Counted from the stretch's first letter, positions 22,402 to 34,785 are shown. The stretch is DNA of 64,000 nucleotides from Piper betle (GCA_033002965.1 JAURVB010006679.1:1-64000), one strand, 5' to 3'. The notes: generated by a model from the sequence alone, not told the origin. Program-made: numbers and translations.

Positions 22402-25400
22402 ATGGATCACATGAGGAAGCACGAAAGTGTGAACAGCGAGGACACATGGCAGGCGCAGTCCCTGCTATGGAGCACCATCTACAGCTACGTCAAATCCATG
22501 GCCCTCAAGTGCGCCATCCGACTCCGAATACCGGAGATCATCCACAACCATAGCCGCCCCGCCACCCTTCAGGAGCTAATGGCCGCCGTCCCCATCCCCG
22601 CCGCCAAGGCCGACCACGTCCGCCGCCTTATGAGGCTGCTCACCGACTCCGGCATATTCGCGGTAGACGAGAACAGCGCATACGCGCTCACCCCGGCCGC
22701 CCGGCTCCTCTTGCCGGGCCCCGGCGGCACGAGCTTGGCTGTCCTCTCGCTCCTGAGCTTGGAGCCCGCCGTGGTGGACCTGTGGAACCATATAGATGAG
22801 TGGTATAAGGTAGAAGATGAGGCGGTGGTGCCCTTCCAAGTAGCCCATGGAATGAACTCATGGGATTACTTTCGGAGCCAGCCTCGGGTGCTCGGCTTCT
22901 TCAACGACGCCATGGCGGCGGACAGCGACCTCATCATGCAAACCATGGTAGACAACTGCCGCGACGTGTTCCGGGGTCTTCGTTCAGTGATTGACGCCGG
23001 CGGGGGTATTGGCATGGCAGCCAAGACCATTGCCAAGGCCTTCCCAGAGATCGAAGTCACCGTGCTTGACCTGCCGCATGTGGTCGCCGGCTTGCCCGAG
23101 AAGGAGGATGACTCCGGCGTCAAGTTTGTGGCAGGCGACATCTTCAAATCCATTCCCTGCTGACGCAGTGTTCCTCAAGGTAAGTGAATTGGTAAAATGA
23201 TTTCTTTTTATTTGCACTTATTTTTTGCCCTTTCTGTTAAAAAATAACCATTTGTCTGGACAAATTTCGTCGCAATTTTAGTCTAGGACAAACTTATAGG
23301 AGATCTGTATCAATCATGTTGATATATTTTCTTACAAATTTGATTAACCATTGAAATTATTTTCTTTTATTTTTAACATCACTAATTAACAATAGTTAAT
23401 TGTGGAGTGACCGAAAAGGTTTTTATAAGAATCTCATAATTAGTTAGTCCAGACACTCATGCATTAAATACATATTGAAAAAAATAATAAAGCTTATCAG
23501 TTTATACTAATTAGGTCCGACTATTACAATGTTTTAGGTTTGATTAGCATGAGAAACTATAATTACATAGCTAAAATCATGTCTCAACATCTTGTGCGTG
23601 TGTGTATATATATATATATATAATTACGATATATATAATTACGATACGTAGAGCAAGTCAAGTATGGATTGTAACGGTAGATAAATGTTCTTTTTTAATA
23701 TTAATCAAGTCTTGATCAAGGGGCAAGTAATATGACTCTTGGTAATTAGAAGCACCATGCATTCCAAAACCCGACACTCAATGTTCATTCAATTGTTTGT
23801 GTAATTGAGTTGAATTTGCTAGGTTTAAAGGGGTAATAGACTTCAAAATTGTGTGGGAGAATTGTGCCAAATTGAACTTAACAACGATAACATAGATAAC
23901 TTTTATACCACGATAATTTGATACTATATGGCTGGTACATGTAAGGAAGAATTTGATAAAATAAGACTTTATAGGACCTGGTCCTCAACTTGAAAATCTC
24001 TACTAAGAAGCCTCAACTCGGGAGCCTGATCTCAACATGGGAAACCAAAATGCTATAGAGCCATGTATAGATATTGAGGACATCTTCTAGACCTATAGGT
24101 CTATCTGGTATATTCTACTTAACCGCATTCAATGTTAAGTCCTGAACATTCAGCGGGAAGTATTCAAGACTTATTTAGGCTCTTGCTGTTGCATGAACAT
24201 TCTATATTACACATGAGACTTTCCTATCTAGAATCATTCAATTGAGAAACCCCTTAATTATATTCAATATCAAATTAGGTTACTTTTTAAGAGAATCAAG
24301 AGTCCTACAACATGATCAATTCTTCAATACATGAACATATTAAAGATATTGTAGAGTATGTACTCATTATTCTCATTTAAAATTAAAATATTTTGATGCT
24401 ATAATTTGTGTTAGTTCTAATTTTGGTATAGCATTTTTACTGATTTTGGTATAGTTATTTTTTACTAATTTTGGTATAGTTATGGAATAAGAAATGATGT
24501 CGTTTTAAGTATTACTTGACCAGGGACTTTAACATAGCATAGTTTAAAAATTCAAAATTTGGACTCGGCTCTGCACTTATTTATATTATTTTTCAGTTAA
24601 GTAAAAAAATATTATATAAAATTAGCAATTATTACTCTCTGACAATTAAAATTGATAAATGTATAATTTTATCACTTTAAAATATTGATATGCCTAAATT
24701 AAAACAAAACTAAGTTGTTTTAAGAACTTTTTTATTACTTAACTTGGGGAGTCAGTTAGTGAAGCTGTCATTAGATAGTCATCTATGGAGTTTGAATTTA
24801 GAAGCCAAGGAATGAAATCAAGTTGGGGAATTTTTGAAGTCAAAAATGAGTTTTAAAACTATACCATATTGTCATCCATGAAGTCTTCTTACAATCAATT
24901 GTTATCACAGTATTTGATTTAGAATGCCTAAGTGTGAAATCAAATCAAGGAATTTTTTTGTGTTAAAATGAAGTAATTTTAGAAATATTACAACAACTAC
25001 ATAAGAAAACATATGATAAAACTCTTGACTTTATTATAATTGATTGAATGACCAAAATCTATTCAAATTGTCACATCCAAGAATATTAATTAAATATGTT
25101 AAATATTACGCTAATAATGTAAACAAATAATTAATAATATTTTTAAAGTGATTTTAAGAGACTTCAAAGACTTTAATAATATTTTATTAATTGATTTGTG
25201 GAAATAAATAGAAAAAATAATAGTCTTATAAAAACAAAAGTCATTAATGAGTTTCAACTCTTGAGAGGAGTCATTAATTGACCTAATAAATTTGTGGAGT
25301 TAAAGTAAAAATGAGTTTGAAGTAATATTAGTGGAGCTATCATTGGACCACAAGACTAGATTGATTGCTTGATGAATTGATTGATTAAAATGGGCAGTCA

Positions 25401-25712
25401 GTTATTCATAGCTCGACGGATGAGGAGTGTGTAAAAATACTAAAGAAGTGCAAGGAGGCGATTCCGTCAAAGGAGGCCGGAGGGAAGGTGATAATAGTGG
25501 ACATGGTAATCGATCCCAACTGCAGCGATGCTGTGGCAAGAGGAACACAGTTTGCCCATGATGTCCATATGATGGTCGTCTCCATGGGCAAGGAGAGGGA
25601 AGAAGAAGAATTAAAGAAGATTTTTGAAGATGCTGGCTTCTCCGACTACAAGTTAACTCGTGTTTTGGGCTATCGCTACGCGATTGAAGTTTATCCTTCA
25701 GAATTGGACTAG
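22402..25712 (+). pseudogene. Plant class II O-methyltransferase, copy 1 (two exons, frameshifted)
   Basis: SAM-dependent small-molecule O-methyltransferase of the COMT-like family, expected in the cytosol. Exon 1 is 22402-23179 and exon 2 is 25398-25712, with a GT...AG intron of about 2.2 kb at the site usual for this family, just after FLK. Residues about 20-90 form the dimerisation domain (LLWSTIYSYVKSMALKCAIRL, LTDSGIFA). The SAM-binding loop is VIDAGGGIG at 196-204, followed by VLDLPHVV and GDIF. Exon 2 has GGKVIIVDMVI, MGKERE and the family ending RYAIEVYP. With one base corrected the protein would be about 363 residues, the normal length. Two defects show: exon 1 has one base too many (or two too few) at about 23156-23161, giving a TGA before PADAVFLK; and the usual WxLHDW after the intron reads SVIHSS, so the catalytic His stays but the neighbouring Asp and Trp are lost. 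The substrate cannot be predicted. A sequencing error could explain the frameshift but not the motif loss. Confidence 0.85.
23180..25397 (+). other. Intron of OMT copy 1
   Basis: It starts GTAAGT after CTCAAG and ends TGGGCAG before TCAGTTATTCAT. It is AT-rich, with a (TA)n run near 23608-23622. No inserted element with clear ends was recognised. Confidence 0.7.
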
Positions 25713-25840
25713 ATGAAAATGAAATCATCTGCGTTTTTTTACCTTGAGCCACCAGCTTTCCTTGTGGTTATGTTCTTGGATGACGAAGAGAGTGTTTTTT
25801 GTTCATTTTCATGGGCAATTCTGACACAAAAATTGGAACG

Positions 25841-25889
25841 TAAATAAATAAATAAATAAATAAATAAATATATATATATATATATATAT
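25841..25889. repeat. (AAAT)n(TA)n microsatellite
   Basis: Seven or so AAAT units pass into a TA run shortly after the OMT stop codon, so it would lie in the 3' untranslated region. Confidence 0.9.
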
Positions 25890-26509
25890 TTGGCCGTGTT
25901 TTCTATAAATATTTTTGTCAGCATTTTCAGCGCTCAAAAGATTTGTTACACACCTTTCAACATCAAACTTTTATTAACGAGTTCACCAATATTTGTTTTA
26001 GTGCCGAGGAACGTATCTACAGATCAAACACCCAACGATGGCATTTTGCTTGTGCCGATTGCCGTATGATTTTGTAAATTTTATGGCTTATCACTTGTAC
26101 CAAAAATTTAAGCTACTAGAAAGAAAACTATTAATTACTATTTACATTAATACTCCTCTCAAGTGTAAGGCAAATAGACCATTGATAACAAGTTGGAGTA
26201 AATTAAGACTTCTTCGGACAATGGGCACCCTTCAGCTTTGAATATATATATATACCATAAATTTTAATGATTAATAACACATGTTAAAACATAGGCCATT
26301 AAGAAAAACATTTAATATTTACTTCAATATATTTCTACTAGTGTACTTCACCTTGTTAATGACAACTTCCATCCTCGGGACTCTTGCCCGCTTGTTGCAC
26401 ATAGAAAAGTTCCATGGTTAAATGACAATAAATTTTTCGTATAATATTTTTGTTTAGTATTAGAATCGACTCTTCTTGCAATGCTAAAAAGCTTTTTTTA
26501 ATAATTATT
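25890..26509. other. Downstream flank of OMT copy 1, no gene seen
   Basis: AT-rich sequence without a convincing frame. The frame at 26038-26241 has no known domain. Confidence 0.4.
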
Positions 26510-27985
26510 CAGCTTTATATACTTTTAGCTCCAAAAGTTTCCATTCCAATTTATTAGTTGGAATATTCAAAGATTGGACAGTGGAATGTTTGCCCTTTTT
26601 ACTTCTAATTTCAACTTCATAAATCACATCCTCAAACTTTGTAAGCAACTTGCATGACTTGAACTTCTAACTAACCATGGAAAGAAGCACCCTCAATGAC
26701 ACTACTTGTCATTTTTTTCACTTGTGTTATCCGTTCCATGCGAATCAACATACATGTGCGTTTTTTCAAAGAAACAAAACAGAAATGTTCCTTTCGGAAA
26801 AAGGCCGTTGTACATCATATTTTTCTTTAACTCAGATAAAGCTGTCCATTTAATTTTATTTTTCTTTTGACTAAGAAAAACCATCTTATTTTTTAACTTG
26901 ATTTTTGTACTAATACTCTCCATATAAAGAATTCGTAATTTTCGTCAACGAGAGAAGATAAAATACTGCTTACTAGTATTTGAACCATTCTTTTTCTTGA
27001 TTTGATATTTGGATTCTACTATACATTGAATGCTGATCAATAGCATGTAAATTTTCAAAAATGTCAGTGTTAGCCGAAGAAAGTACTCAGTAAACTTCTT
27101 TTCTAAATGAAAAAGACTCGCTTGCAGACAGAAACGTTTATGTCTATGTATACCAACCGAACTTACTCCAATAAGGGGCGGTTAAAAATCGCCTATTATA
27201 TCATTTGAAGCAAAAGCATCCATTGGTGCATGTCTCATTTTATAATTAATTATGTAATGATCCGATTCTAGTATAAATTAATGAGCTTAAATAATTCTTT
27301 CAAAATGGCTAATTCAAATTAAACATTGTATGCATAAGCTTATGCCCAACAATATATCAAATTTAGCCCCAATAAATATTAGACGTGAGATTATTTTTAG
27401 AGTTCTTACAATTTACCCACTTTATAAAATTTTATCATTAAACTCCCCCCCCAACTTATAAGCCTAGTCAAAGTTTAACCTAGTCCATCCCACCAACTAA
27501 TGTTGCCTCGTGACACCATCTATAATGACCTCACCATCTAAGTAAAAATAGATAGAACTAATTAATCAACTCTTCATAATGGTTAACTTAAATTGAAGAT
27601 GATATGAATATCTCTAATAATATATCATATCTTATGAGAATAGATATTAAATCCAAGATTAATTTTGGGTTCTTAAATATTAACTTGTACCATTATCATC
27701 TTCTAGTGGAAATTAACCCATCTATCAAAAACATTTTCTTTCAAGGCATGGGTGTGTCAAACATGCCTCTCACGTGGGAGAAATTTCTAGTCACTCCCAA
27801 TATCCATACCCTTATAATTATGCAAAAATTAATCATAGACATTGAGAAAAGTTGCCAATTTTGAATTGACCAACGCACTATTTGCATACATTACATAATA
27901 ATATAGGTTAATATATATTGCTGCTATCTTATATCACACTTGACAATATCATGAAAAACTTCTCCCAACAAAATGACAATGAGCC
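26510..27985 (+). repeat. Segmental duplication, copy b (partner at 13320-14960)
   Basis: The similarity starts near GGACAGTGGAATGTTTG (26577) and runs through CCATGGAAAGAAGCACCCTCAATGACAC (26676-26703) and GTTAGCCGAAGAAAG (27069). At about 27640 the order changes: one arm of the hairpin of copy a (27680-27815) is followed by the reverse complement of 14490-14630 (27830-27960, with CTTGACAATATCATGAAAAACTT). The ancestral segment therefore held a longer palindrome, of which each copy retains a different part. Confidence 0.8.
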
Positions 27986-27989
27986 CTCG

Positions 27990-30137
27990 ATTCTAAGGCA
28001 AATATGTACCCCCGTCGCTTATTTGCACACCTAATCACGTTGGAATGATTTACATTGTTATAGATTTGGATGATTTTGCGGGGAATTAATTAATGTGATC
28101 ATCTAGTTATGAATGAGCCAATTAGATCACTTTATGATGCTTGGCCATTGAGAACGCCCAGAGATAGGATGTACAGGGGATGCACAGAAGGGAAAGCCAT
28201 TATTTTCTTTATAACTTTTTATCAAAAAAGGTGTTGAAAAAAATCCCCAAGAGTTGGAATATCAGCGATAACGAACACAAAATATGAGAAAATAATGCCC
28301 AAGAAATAAGATAAAATAAAACCACAAAAGAACAGAGATATAACGTGGAAAACCCTCCTCTTCTAGAGAGTCAAAAACTACATGACAATAACAAGCAATT
28401 TACTACTTCAACCAAAGATTACAGCCATTAAACATATAGAGATGTATAAGAAGATTACTCACCCAACCTATATTAAGATTTCTCTTTCTCAATACTCTAT
28501 ATAAGATTAAACTGGTCAATAATATATTTCCCTTTTCTTATCTCTATATCCATTTCTTTTATCCCTCACATCTTGTCTTCTCTTATCTTGACCTTGCTTT
28601 TAAAATAAGGCAAATGAGTTTCTCTTTACAGAGATGAGTTTGAAGCCCTTCATCTTCCATGAAACAACAAACAATTATCACTGTTTGTATTCTAATATTC
28701 TTTTAGTATTCCGAGTGTGACAATGAGCTATATATCATTAATATTCATAATAACAAATATTAACAAAAAGGAGATAATTTTTTATAGTAGTGAAGGTGAG
28801 AGAATTAAAATAAATTACCATGAAAGGGGAAATTTAATTAAAATACTCAAATTACTCTCAAATAAAAAACAAAAGAAAAACTCGAAAAAATTAAGAAGTG
28901 GATGGCGCCGCCTCAAGTGGGCAGAGATCTGGCCACCCACGACAATGGGGCAGCTAGATATGGCTGCCCTTGTCCATGATGGGTGGGTGGGCAGCCAACC
29001 CCGACGATGGGTGGGCAAATCCAGCTAACCCATGGTCGTCGCTGCCCACTTGGGGCTACACCGGTCGTCCCTTAAAAAAGATCAATTTTTTTGGGTTAAT
29101 TGGATATTTTCATTAATTTTTCCTTTTGTAAGAATTTAGTTTAATTCTCCCATCATTATGGAATATGAAAAACGGTCTCCTTTTTTTGGTAAAAAACTCT
29201 TTTCTCTATGATGCCCTCCATTTTCTTCTTTTTGCCAATTTTGCCCTTTTTTCCGGTGTGTGCCACCATGTTGGTCCCTTGCGTGGCATTCCTAATAATT
29301 ACCCCACTTATAATAATAATATTGTGACCTATCCCGAATAAATTTTAATTATATATATATATACTCTCATTAAATAATGAGATAGAATGTAACAATTTAA
29401 TATCTTAGATATACATTGTGATTGACTTTAAATATATATCCTATTTGTATAGAAAGATGAATATTATATAATATTTTTATTATAGTTTTTCAAGATAATT
29501 AAACAAATTCTAATTAGTAGGAAATTAGAAATTAAGGTTAGCAGGATTCTAACCCGTGACCTTTTACCGTGACGAGTTTTATTGTTATTATTTTTTAAGA
29601 AATTAATGTTAGCAAGATTCGAACTTATGACCCTCTTCAAGAGGTATTTTAATTGTATTTTTAGATTTTTCTTTTATATTGATTTTTCGATTCTCCTACT
29701 TTTAATCTTATGCCAATAATGAGTTAGACTTTTATTAAAAAGTAGATAAAGTAACTTGTAACAGAAGACTCCTACAGATTGATATTCCACGACGACTAGC
29801 AGAGACTATATTGTATATCTTAGGTCAATCCTTTGATTCCCAATGGTAGCCAATGAAATTACATAAAAACATATTTTTGAAATATGTAAATTATCCTAAC
29901 ATGACTAAGGGCAGACACATGTAAAGGAGTGGCTTACATGAATACATATACATGGGTTGATGAAATTATTGCACATTCTAGATGAGCTTAGGCTCACTTT
30001 TGTGTATATAAATACTGTTGGGCCCTTTTCAGCCCTTAAAAAGTAACTTGTAACATCCAAAAGAAACTCTCAATAACTATCACGAGCTTCTATTAATAAA
30101 AAATCTAGCTAAATGAATAAGACTTTCTCATTACGGT
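27990..30137. other. Intergenic spacer with weak repeat traces
   Basis: At 28260-28450 the wording ATATAACGTGGAAAACCCTCC is typical of LTR retrotransposon sequence, but no matching ends were found. At 28880-29060 there is a GC-rich block with repeated GGGTGGGCAG words. At 29530-29640 two diverged copies of GTTAGCA(G/A)GATTC(T/G)AAC lie about 75 bp apart. No gene was seen. Confidence 0.4.
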
Positions 30138-30150
30138 ATATATAAGAGAT
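30138..30150 (+). promoter_or_regulatory. Possible TATA box of OMT copy 2
   Basis: GTATATATAAGAG lies about 110 bp upstream of the remains of the start codon. The following leader (AACTTTGAAAGATATATTTGATATCA) resembles that of copy 1 (ACTTTTGAAGAGGTGAATATATATTGACA). Confidence 0.4.
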
Positions 30151-30242
30151 GAACATAAACAGATGTGGGATAAATCTTAACAAATACTACTCATCTACCT
30201 CCTTCATACGGCAACAACTTTGAAAGATATATTTGATATCAG

Positions 30243-30764
30243 GTCATATGAAGAGCAATGAGTGAGTGATCAACAAGGTGGAGACATGGTAGGCGCAGTC
30301 CCTGCTATGGAGCAACATCTACACCTTTGTCAAATCCATGGCTCTCAAGTGCACCATCCGACTCTGCATACTAGAGATCATCCACAACCATGTCCTCATG
30401 CCCGCCGTCCCCATCACCACCACCAAGGCCGACCCCTCCGCCTCCTCATGAGCCTATTCACTGACTCTGACATCTTTGCAGTAGACCAGAATGGTGCATA
30501 CTCGCTCACCCCGGCTTCCTGGCTCCTCCTGCCAGGCCCTGGCAGAACTAGCTTGGCGACCATCTCACTCTTGAGCTTGGAACCAGGCTGGATGGACCTG
30601 TGGAACCATTTAGATGAGTGGTATAAGGTAGACAAAGCTGGGTGTCCAGCTTTGATGTAGCACACAGGATAAGTGTTTGGGACTACCTCCAGGTGGAGCC
30701 TCGGCTGCAAGGCTATTTCAACGACACTGTTAGTGACGAATTGGGACTACCTCCAGGTGGACCC
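30243..30764 (+). pseudogene. O-methyltransferase copy 2, exon 1 (truncated)
   Basis: The DNA follows exon 1 of copy 1 from the start codon region onward (GGCGCAGTCCCTGCTATGGAGCA is shared exactly). Damage is extensive: a Gln codon has become TAG at 30290-30292, roughly 28 bp are missing after the HNH residues (near 30390), two bases are lost near 30435, and another shift follows near 30635. Readable pieces include SLFTDSDIFAVDQNGAYSLTPA, LSLEPGWMDLWNHLDEWYKV and VWDYLQVEPRLQGYFNDTVSDELG. Exon similarity stops at about 30741, before the SAM-binding loop. A 20-bp duplication of exon sequence follows and then GC-rich repeat DNA begins. No product is possible. Confidence 0.85.
30678..30761. repeat. 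20-bp direct repeat at the exon break
   Basis: TGGGACTACCTCCAGGTGGA occurs at 30678-30697, where it is genuine exon sequence, and again at 30742-30761, at the junction with the GC-rich insertion. The second copy looks like filler DNA copied from the exon during break repair. Confidence 0.85.
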
Positions 30765-31760
30765 CGCTCCTTCACCCTTGATGCTGCAGCCACCGTCAAC
30801 CTGCCCCGTCGTTGCCCCGCCCCACCCTCGGCCCACCTCCCCGCGGCCTTGCCCGGCTCGGCCTCCCTGCCAGCCCCGCCCACCCCCCGTTTAGCTCGTC
30901 CCGCCCCTCCCCGCCTCCCCACCCCGTCCCCTCCTCACACCTCTGCCCCACCCCGCCACCCCCTTCCCATTGCCCCGACCCGTCCCCTTGCCAGCCCCGC
31001 CCCGTCCCCCCTCCTTGCAACCTCTAGCCCGCCTTGCCCCCATTCTCGTCGGCCCCGACTGTCCCAGGTGCATGGATGGCTACAAACCAACAGAGCGAGG
31101 GTGGGAGGCAAGGGGCGACGGTGGAGGGAGTAGGCAGAGGTAGACAGACAAAGGGAAGGGGTGGCAACGGGCGCGAAGGGAGAGTAAAGGGTTTTTCCAT
31201 CATTGTAAATGTTTAATTCCCATTCTGACCATGCGTAAATAATTTATTTCATATAAAACCAAGCGTATTTTAGTAATTTATCCAAAACCTATTCCATAAC
31301 CCGATTCGTCACAAATTTTCAATCAGATCGTGCTAGATCCGATTTAAATCTGGTCAATTCCGAGTGGAATCGACCGATTTTTCCATCTATGATTAAAAGG
31401 AAGAAATTTAACCACTCCAATGAATAATAATAATAAAACATTTCCCACATGGTCACAGATTTGAACCTTTTTAACCTCAATTTCTAACTTCTTATAAAAA
31501 AACTAATAATTAAAATACCTCCCACTGGAAGGGGCCACAGGTACAAACTTGGACAACCTTAATTTCTATCTTTTTACTAACAATATTTAGTCTACTTGTC
31601 CTTAAAAATAATATAATAAAAAAATCAAATTATTGTAATTTATCTTCTTATTCAATTAGGATCTATATTTAAAGTCAATCAGAGTTTATATATAAGAGCA
31701 AAAATTAGAATCGGTTTTCAAGGAAGCTCACTAAATCAGATCGAATCGGTCTAAATTGAT
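30765..31760 (+). repeat. GC-rich repeat unit, copy 1
   Basis: An extremely C-rich stretch (30765-31060) is followed by G-rich sequence to about 31190 and an AT-rich tail (31190-31760). The part from about 31040 repeats at 35394-36090 with few differences: CGGCCCCGA, GTGCATGG, CCATTCTGACCATGCGTAAATAATTTATTT and AGGATCTATATTTAAAGTCAA are shared. The C-rich part is like 31990-32390. Long open frames appear in nearly all frames because of base composition and are not taken as genes. Confidence 0.75.
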
Positions 31761-31949
31761 TGAGATCAGTTCAGTTGAATCGGTCCAAATCGATCTAATA
31801 GGTTATATATAATAATTTGACAATTTATAACAAAAATATATAAGAATTAGGTATTGATGTCATTTTCATATTATTGTGCGTATTATATTTTATGATATTT
31901 ATTATACTTTTTGGATTTTTTTTAAAATTATTCGGAATTAGTTATTATT
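31761..31949. other. AT-rich link between the two GC-rich units
   Basis: GAATCGGTC words repeat a few times, and nothing else is recognisable. Confidence 0.4.
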
Positions 31950-32808
31950 TTTTACTTGAGTCGGAGTCGAGTTAACTTTTAACTACAAGAATGCCACCCC
32001 TGACCTCGCTCCTTCACCCCTGCCGCTCCACCATCAACCTCCGCCCGTCGGCCTCGCCCTCCCCTCCTCCCTTGCCGACGCCGCCCCGCCCGGCTTCTCC
32101 CAGCCCTCGCCTCCCCCTACCTGCCCCACCCCTCCCCGCCTCCCCGCGCCGGCCCCGCCCGTCCCCCCTCTCGTGCTCTCTGCCCCGCCCCACCACCCCC
32201 CACCGGCCCCGCCCGTCCCCCCTCCTCACACCTTCGCCCCACCTTGCCACCCCCTTCCCATTGCCCCGACTTTGTCCCCTCGCCGGCCTTGCCCAGCCCT
32301 GCCACCCCCTATATGCCTCGCCCTCGCCCTCGCTCCCTTCAACTCGGCCCCACCTCAGTCCCCTCTCTTGCGCCTACCCCACCTCTCTATCTGTAAAACC
32401 CACGATTCGAGTTAGGGTTTTATATTCAGAACCGGTCGAGTCGACCGTTATTTTTTTGAATTGAGTCAGTTTCAGGACACGTGTACCGAGCCGACGTCGG
32501 TCGCGTGTATGAGCTATGAGGGTCATGCGTACCCAAGTATATGATGATAACGTCATGAATACAGCAGAACAGAATGAGTTATCAGAATATATGAGAGTAT
32601 GCCAGTGATTGTTTTTATTATTTTTACATATAATGGATCGTAGAATTAGTTTTAGGTCGTTTATTGCGTCAGGATGCGTTACGGGCATTTCGGGTGGGTT
32701 GATAGCTCTAGAGCATATCATTATGATTTTTTTATGTTGTTTGATTTTACGGGATTTTTCCCGATTTTTATGAATTTTTTTTAGGATTTAATACGACCTA
32801 GTTATTAT

Positions 32809-32837
32809 ACTTGACTCGAGCCGGAGACGAGTCAAGT
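32809..32837. repeat. Perfect 10-bp dyad inside the 3.0-kb LTR
   Basis: ACTTGACTCG and CGAGTCAAGT are separated by nine bases. The same arms, shorter, form the tandem units at 3986-4165. The sequence just after (TTAATTACAAGTTTGCCACCC) is also shared in part by 31960-31998 (AACTACAAGAATGCCACCC). Confidence 0.8.
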
Positions 32838-34767
32838 CTTAATTACAAGTTTGCCACCCAACCTTTCTTCTCCACGACGACATTTTCTCCCCACGCCCAA
32901 ACCCCGACGCCGCCACTGTGCAGCGTCGCCGCCGCCGCTGTCGGCGCCGCCCGGCCGCCGATCGTCGCCGACCAGCTCCGCCACGGCGTCGCCGTGCCAC
33001 CCCGACCAGCCCCGGCCGCTGCCAGGCCGCCGCAACGTCGGAATCGGCTCGCCTAGCGCCGCGGCACATTTCGGTCGCGTCGCCGATCCCGCCGCCGGCG
33101 ACCGTCGCAGCCGTCATCCAGTGGTCGCCTCAGCACCACCGACCACCCAGCGACCCTCCCCGACCGGAACGGAGGGCATCGCCGCCCTGGCCGGCCGGAT
33201 TTAGTGACCCAACGCCGCCGCTCTGTTTTTGCCGTTTTCCGGCGAGCCGCCGCCTCCATTGGCCACGCTGAGGTCATAGATGAGTCGGGCTCGCCGAGCC
33301 GGTTCCAATGGTACCCTATATGACCCCTATCCAGCTAGTAGACGCCGATGGCGATTGTCGCCGGAAAACCACCGGAAGTCGCCGGAAAACCGCCATTAGC
33401 TGCCGGAAAACCGCCGGAAAAATCGGAATTTCTGGGATTCGCCGGAATCCACCGGATCTTCTGCGGGGCTCACCCAGTGGAGCCCGATCGAACGTCGGAC
33501 GCCGAGGAGCGCCGAATTCGAGCTCCGAGACGCGCGATGGAACCCTAGCCGTCGCCGATTGCCGACGACGTGAGGTATAATTACCTCCGATTGAGTTATT
33601 TAAAATTGAATATGATTGTTAGCATAGCATGCTAGAATTAACTAGTTGTCATGATGAATGTTAGCACAGTATGCTAGATTTGATTAACCGTCATGAGTAA
33701 TGTCTAATTATGAGTAAAGGGATGATTGTATGATTTGAGTGATTGCGAATAAATAGTAAGTGATCTAATGAGAGCATGATAAGTTATTACGACATAACTT
33801 AGAAAAACACGATAAGATTGGTATGAATAGGAGTTAGAATTTCTTTCATAATTATTGTTATATAATTGTTGATTGTTGTGGTAGATGTTGTATTGTGAGC
33901 GTGTTTAATCACAACGAGTTTGATGCATCATTTAGTTAGCGGGCGTTAGTATTTAGTTTTGATGTGTAGGTACGGAGTAGGAGCTCGCCGCCTAGGCGCG
34001 ATGACACGCTTGGAGCTTCTACCAGGTCCGTTTAGGACTCGTCTTGTTTTACGCTCTTCCATTGTATGTTTATTTTATTATTGCAGGGCGGGTTAAGTGG
34101 CGTTTTATTGGATCCCACTTAACTCGGGCCATTTAATCGAATATTTCCGGATTAATAACCCCTCGAGGATGAGATCCCTCGAGGATGATTTCGAAAACAA
34201 GATCCACCACAAGTTGCCTTCGGGCCTATTATATGAATCCCTTCCCAGGCCTATATATATAGTTTTATCGAGTTTTCAGTGAGACGAGAGATGGAGAAAC
34301 CGACTGCACGTACCATGCAGAGGATGCCGTGACAGTCAAAGCGGGCTCTGGATTAGTGCCAGCGGACTGTTCCATTCCCGAGGGATCCTGACAACTCCGC
34401 GTTTGAGTTCCTCACACCCGGAGAACGTGGAGGTTTACGGGTACTGTTTAGTACAGCGCATGTCCGGACTTGTGGTTCAAAGGGTACTAAAGGCGACTGC
34501 CTGAGAGTACTCGGCCTTCGTGCTCAAGGCCAGGAGAAATATGGAGGTAAGGAGAGGGCTTAGGATAAAGTTTCACGAGAAGTACTGAAAAAGAAGTGCT
34601 GAGAGTAGCACAGTACCAGCAGCAGTAAGTTCGGGATGCTACCGGGTCTGCAGCCCAGTGGCTCCTCAGTAGTGCCCTTCAGAGTGTTCTTGAGGAAGTA
34701 TATGTTTGCTTTCAGATGAGAGTTTGCTCTCATAGCCAGTTTGTTATAGTTATTTTATTTTCCGGAC

Positions 34768-34785
34768 CAGTAACGCTTGTTACTG
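34768..34785 (+). other. Conserved stem-loop near the LTR 3' end
   Basis: CAGTAAC GCTT GTTACTG is a 7-bp perfect stem with a four-base loop, followed by a T-rich run. The same place in other copies reads CAGTAACACTTATTACTAA (62361), TAGTAATACTCGTTATTAA (10212) and CAGAAATATTCATTACTGA (59640), so the fold is recognisable across family members. Confidence 0.6.

Noticed and set aside
22576..23217. Frames antisense to or out of frame with OMT exon 1
   Set aside because: Shadows of the GC-rich exon; only the out-of-frame stretch PADAVFLK is meaningful, as evidence of the frameshift.
28223..28721. Possible LTR starting TGTTGAAAA and ending GAGTGTGACA
   Set aside because: The flanking five bases (AAAGG and ATGAG) do not match, so the ends are not supported.
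29530..29640. tRNA-like B-box phrase (reverse of GGTTCGAATC) occurring twice
   Set aside because: No A box, cloverleaf or SINE body could be matched; phrases of this kind are common in plant repeat DNA.
30642..31216. Many overlapping open frames (up to 163 codons) in the C-rich stretch after OMT copy 2 exon 1
   Set aside because: They arise in nearly all frames because TAA/TAG/TGA are rare in such base composition; the peptides are Pro/Ala/Arg runs and the frames differ between the two copies of the repeat.
31991..33580. Long frames at 31991-32464, 32811-33271 and 33308-33580
   Set aside because: Same composition effect; the first is broken by the LTR insertion at 32392 and none shows a domain.
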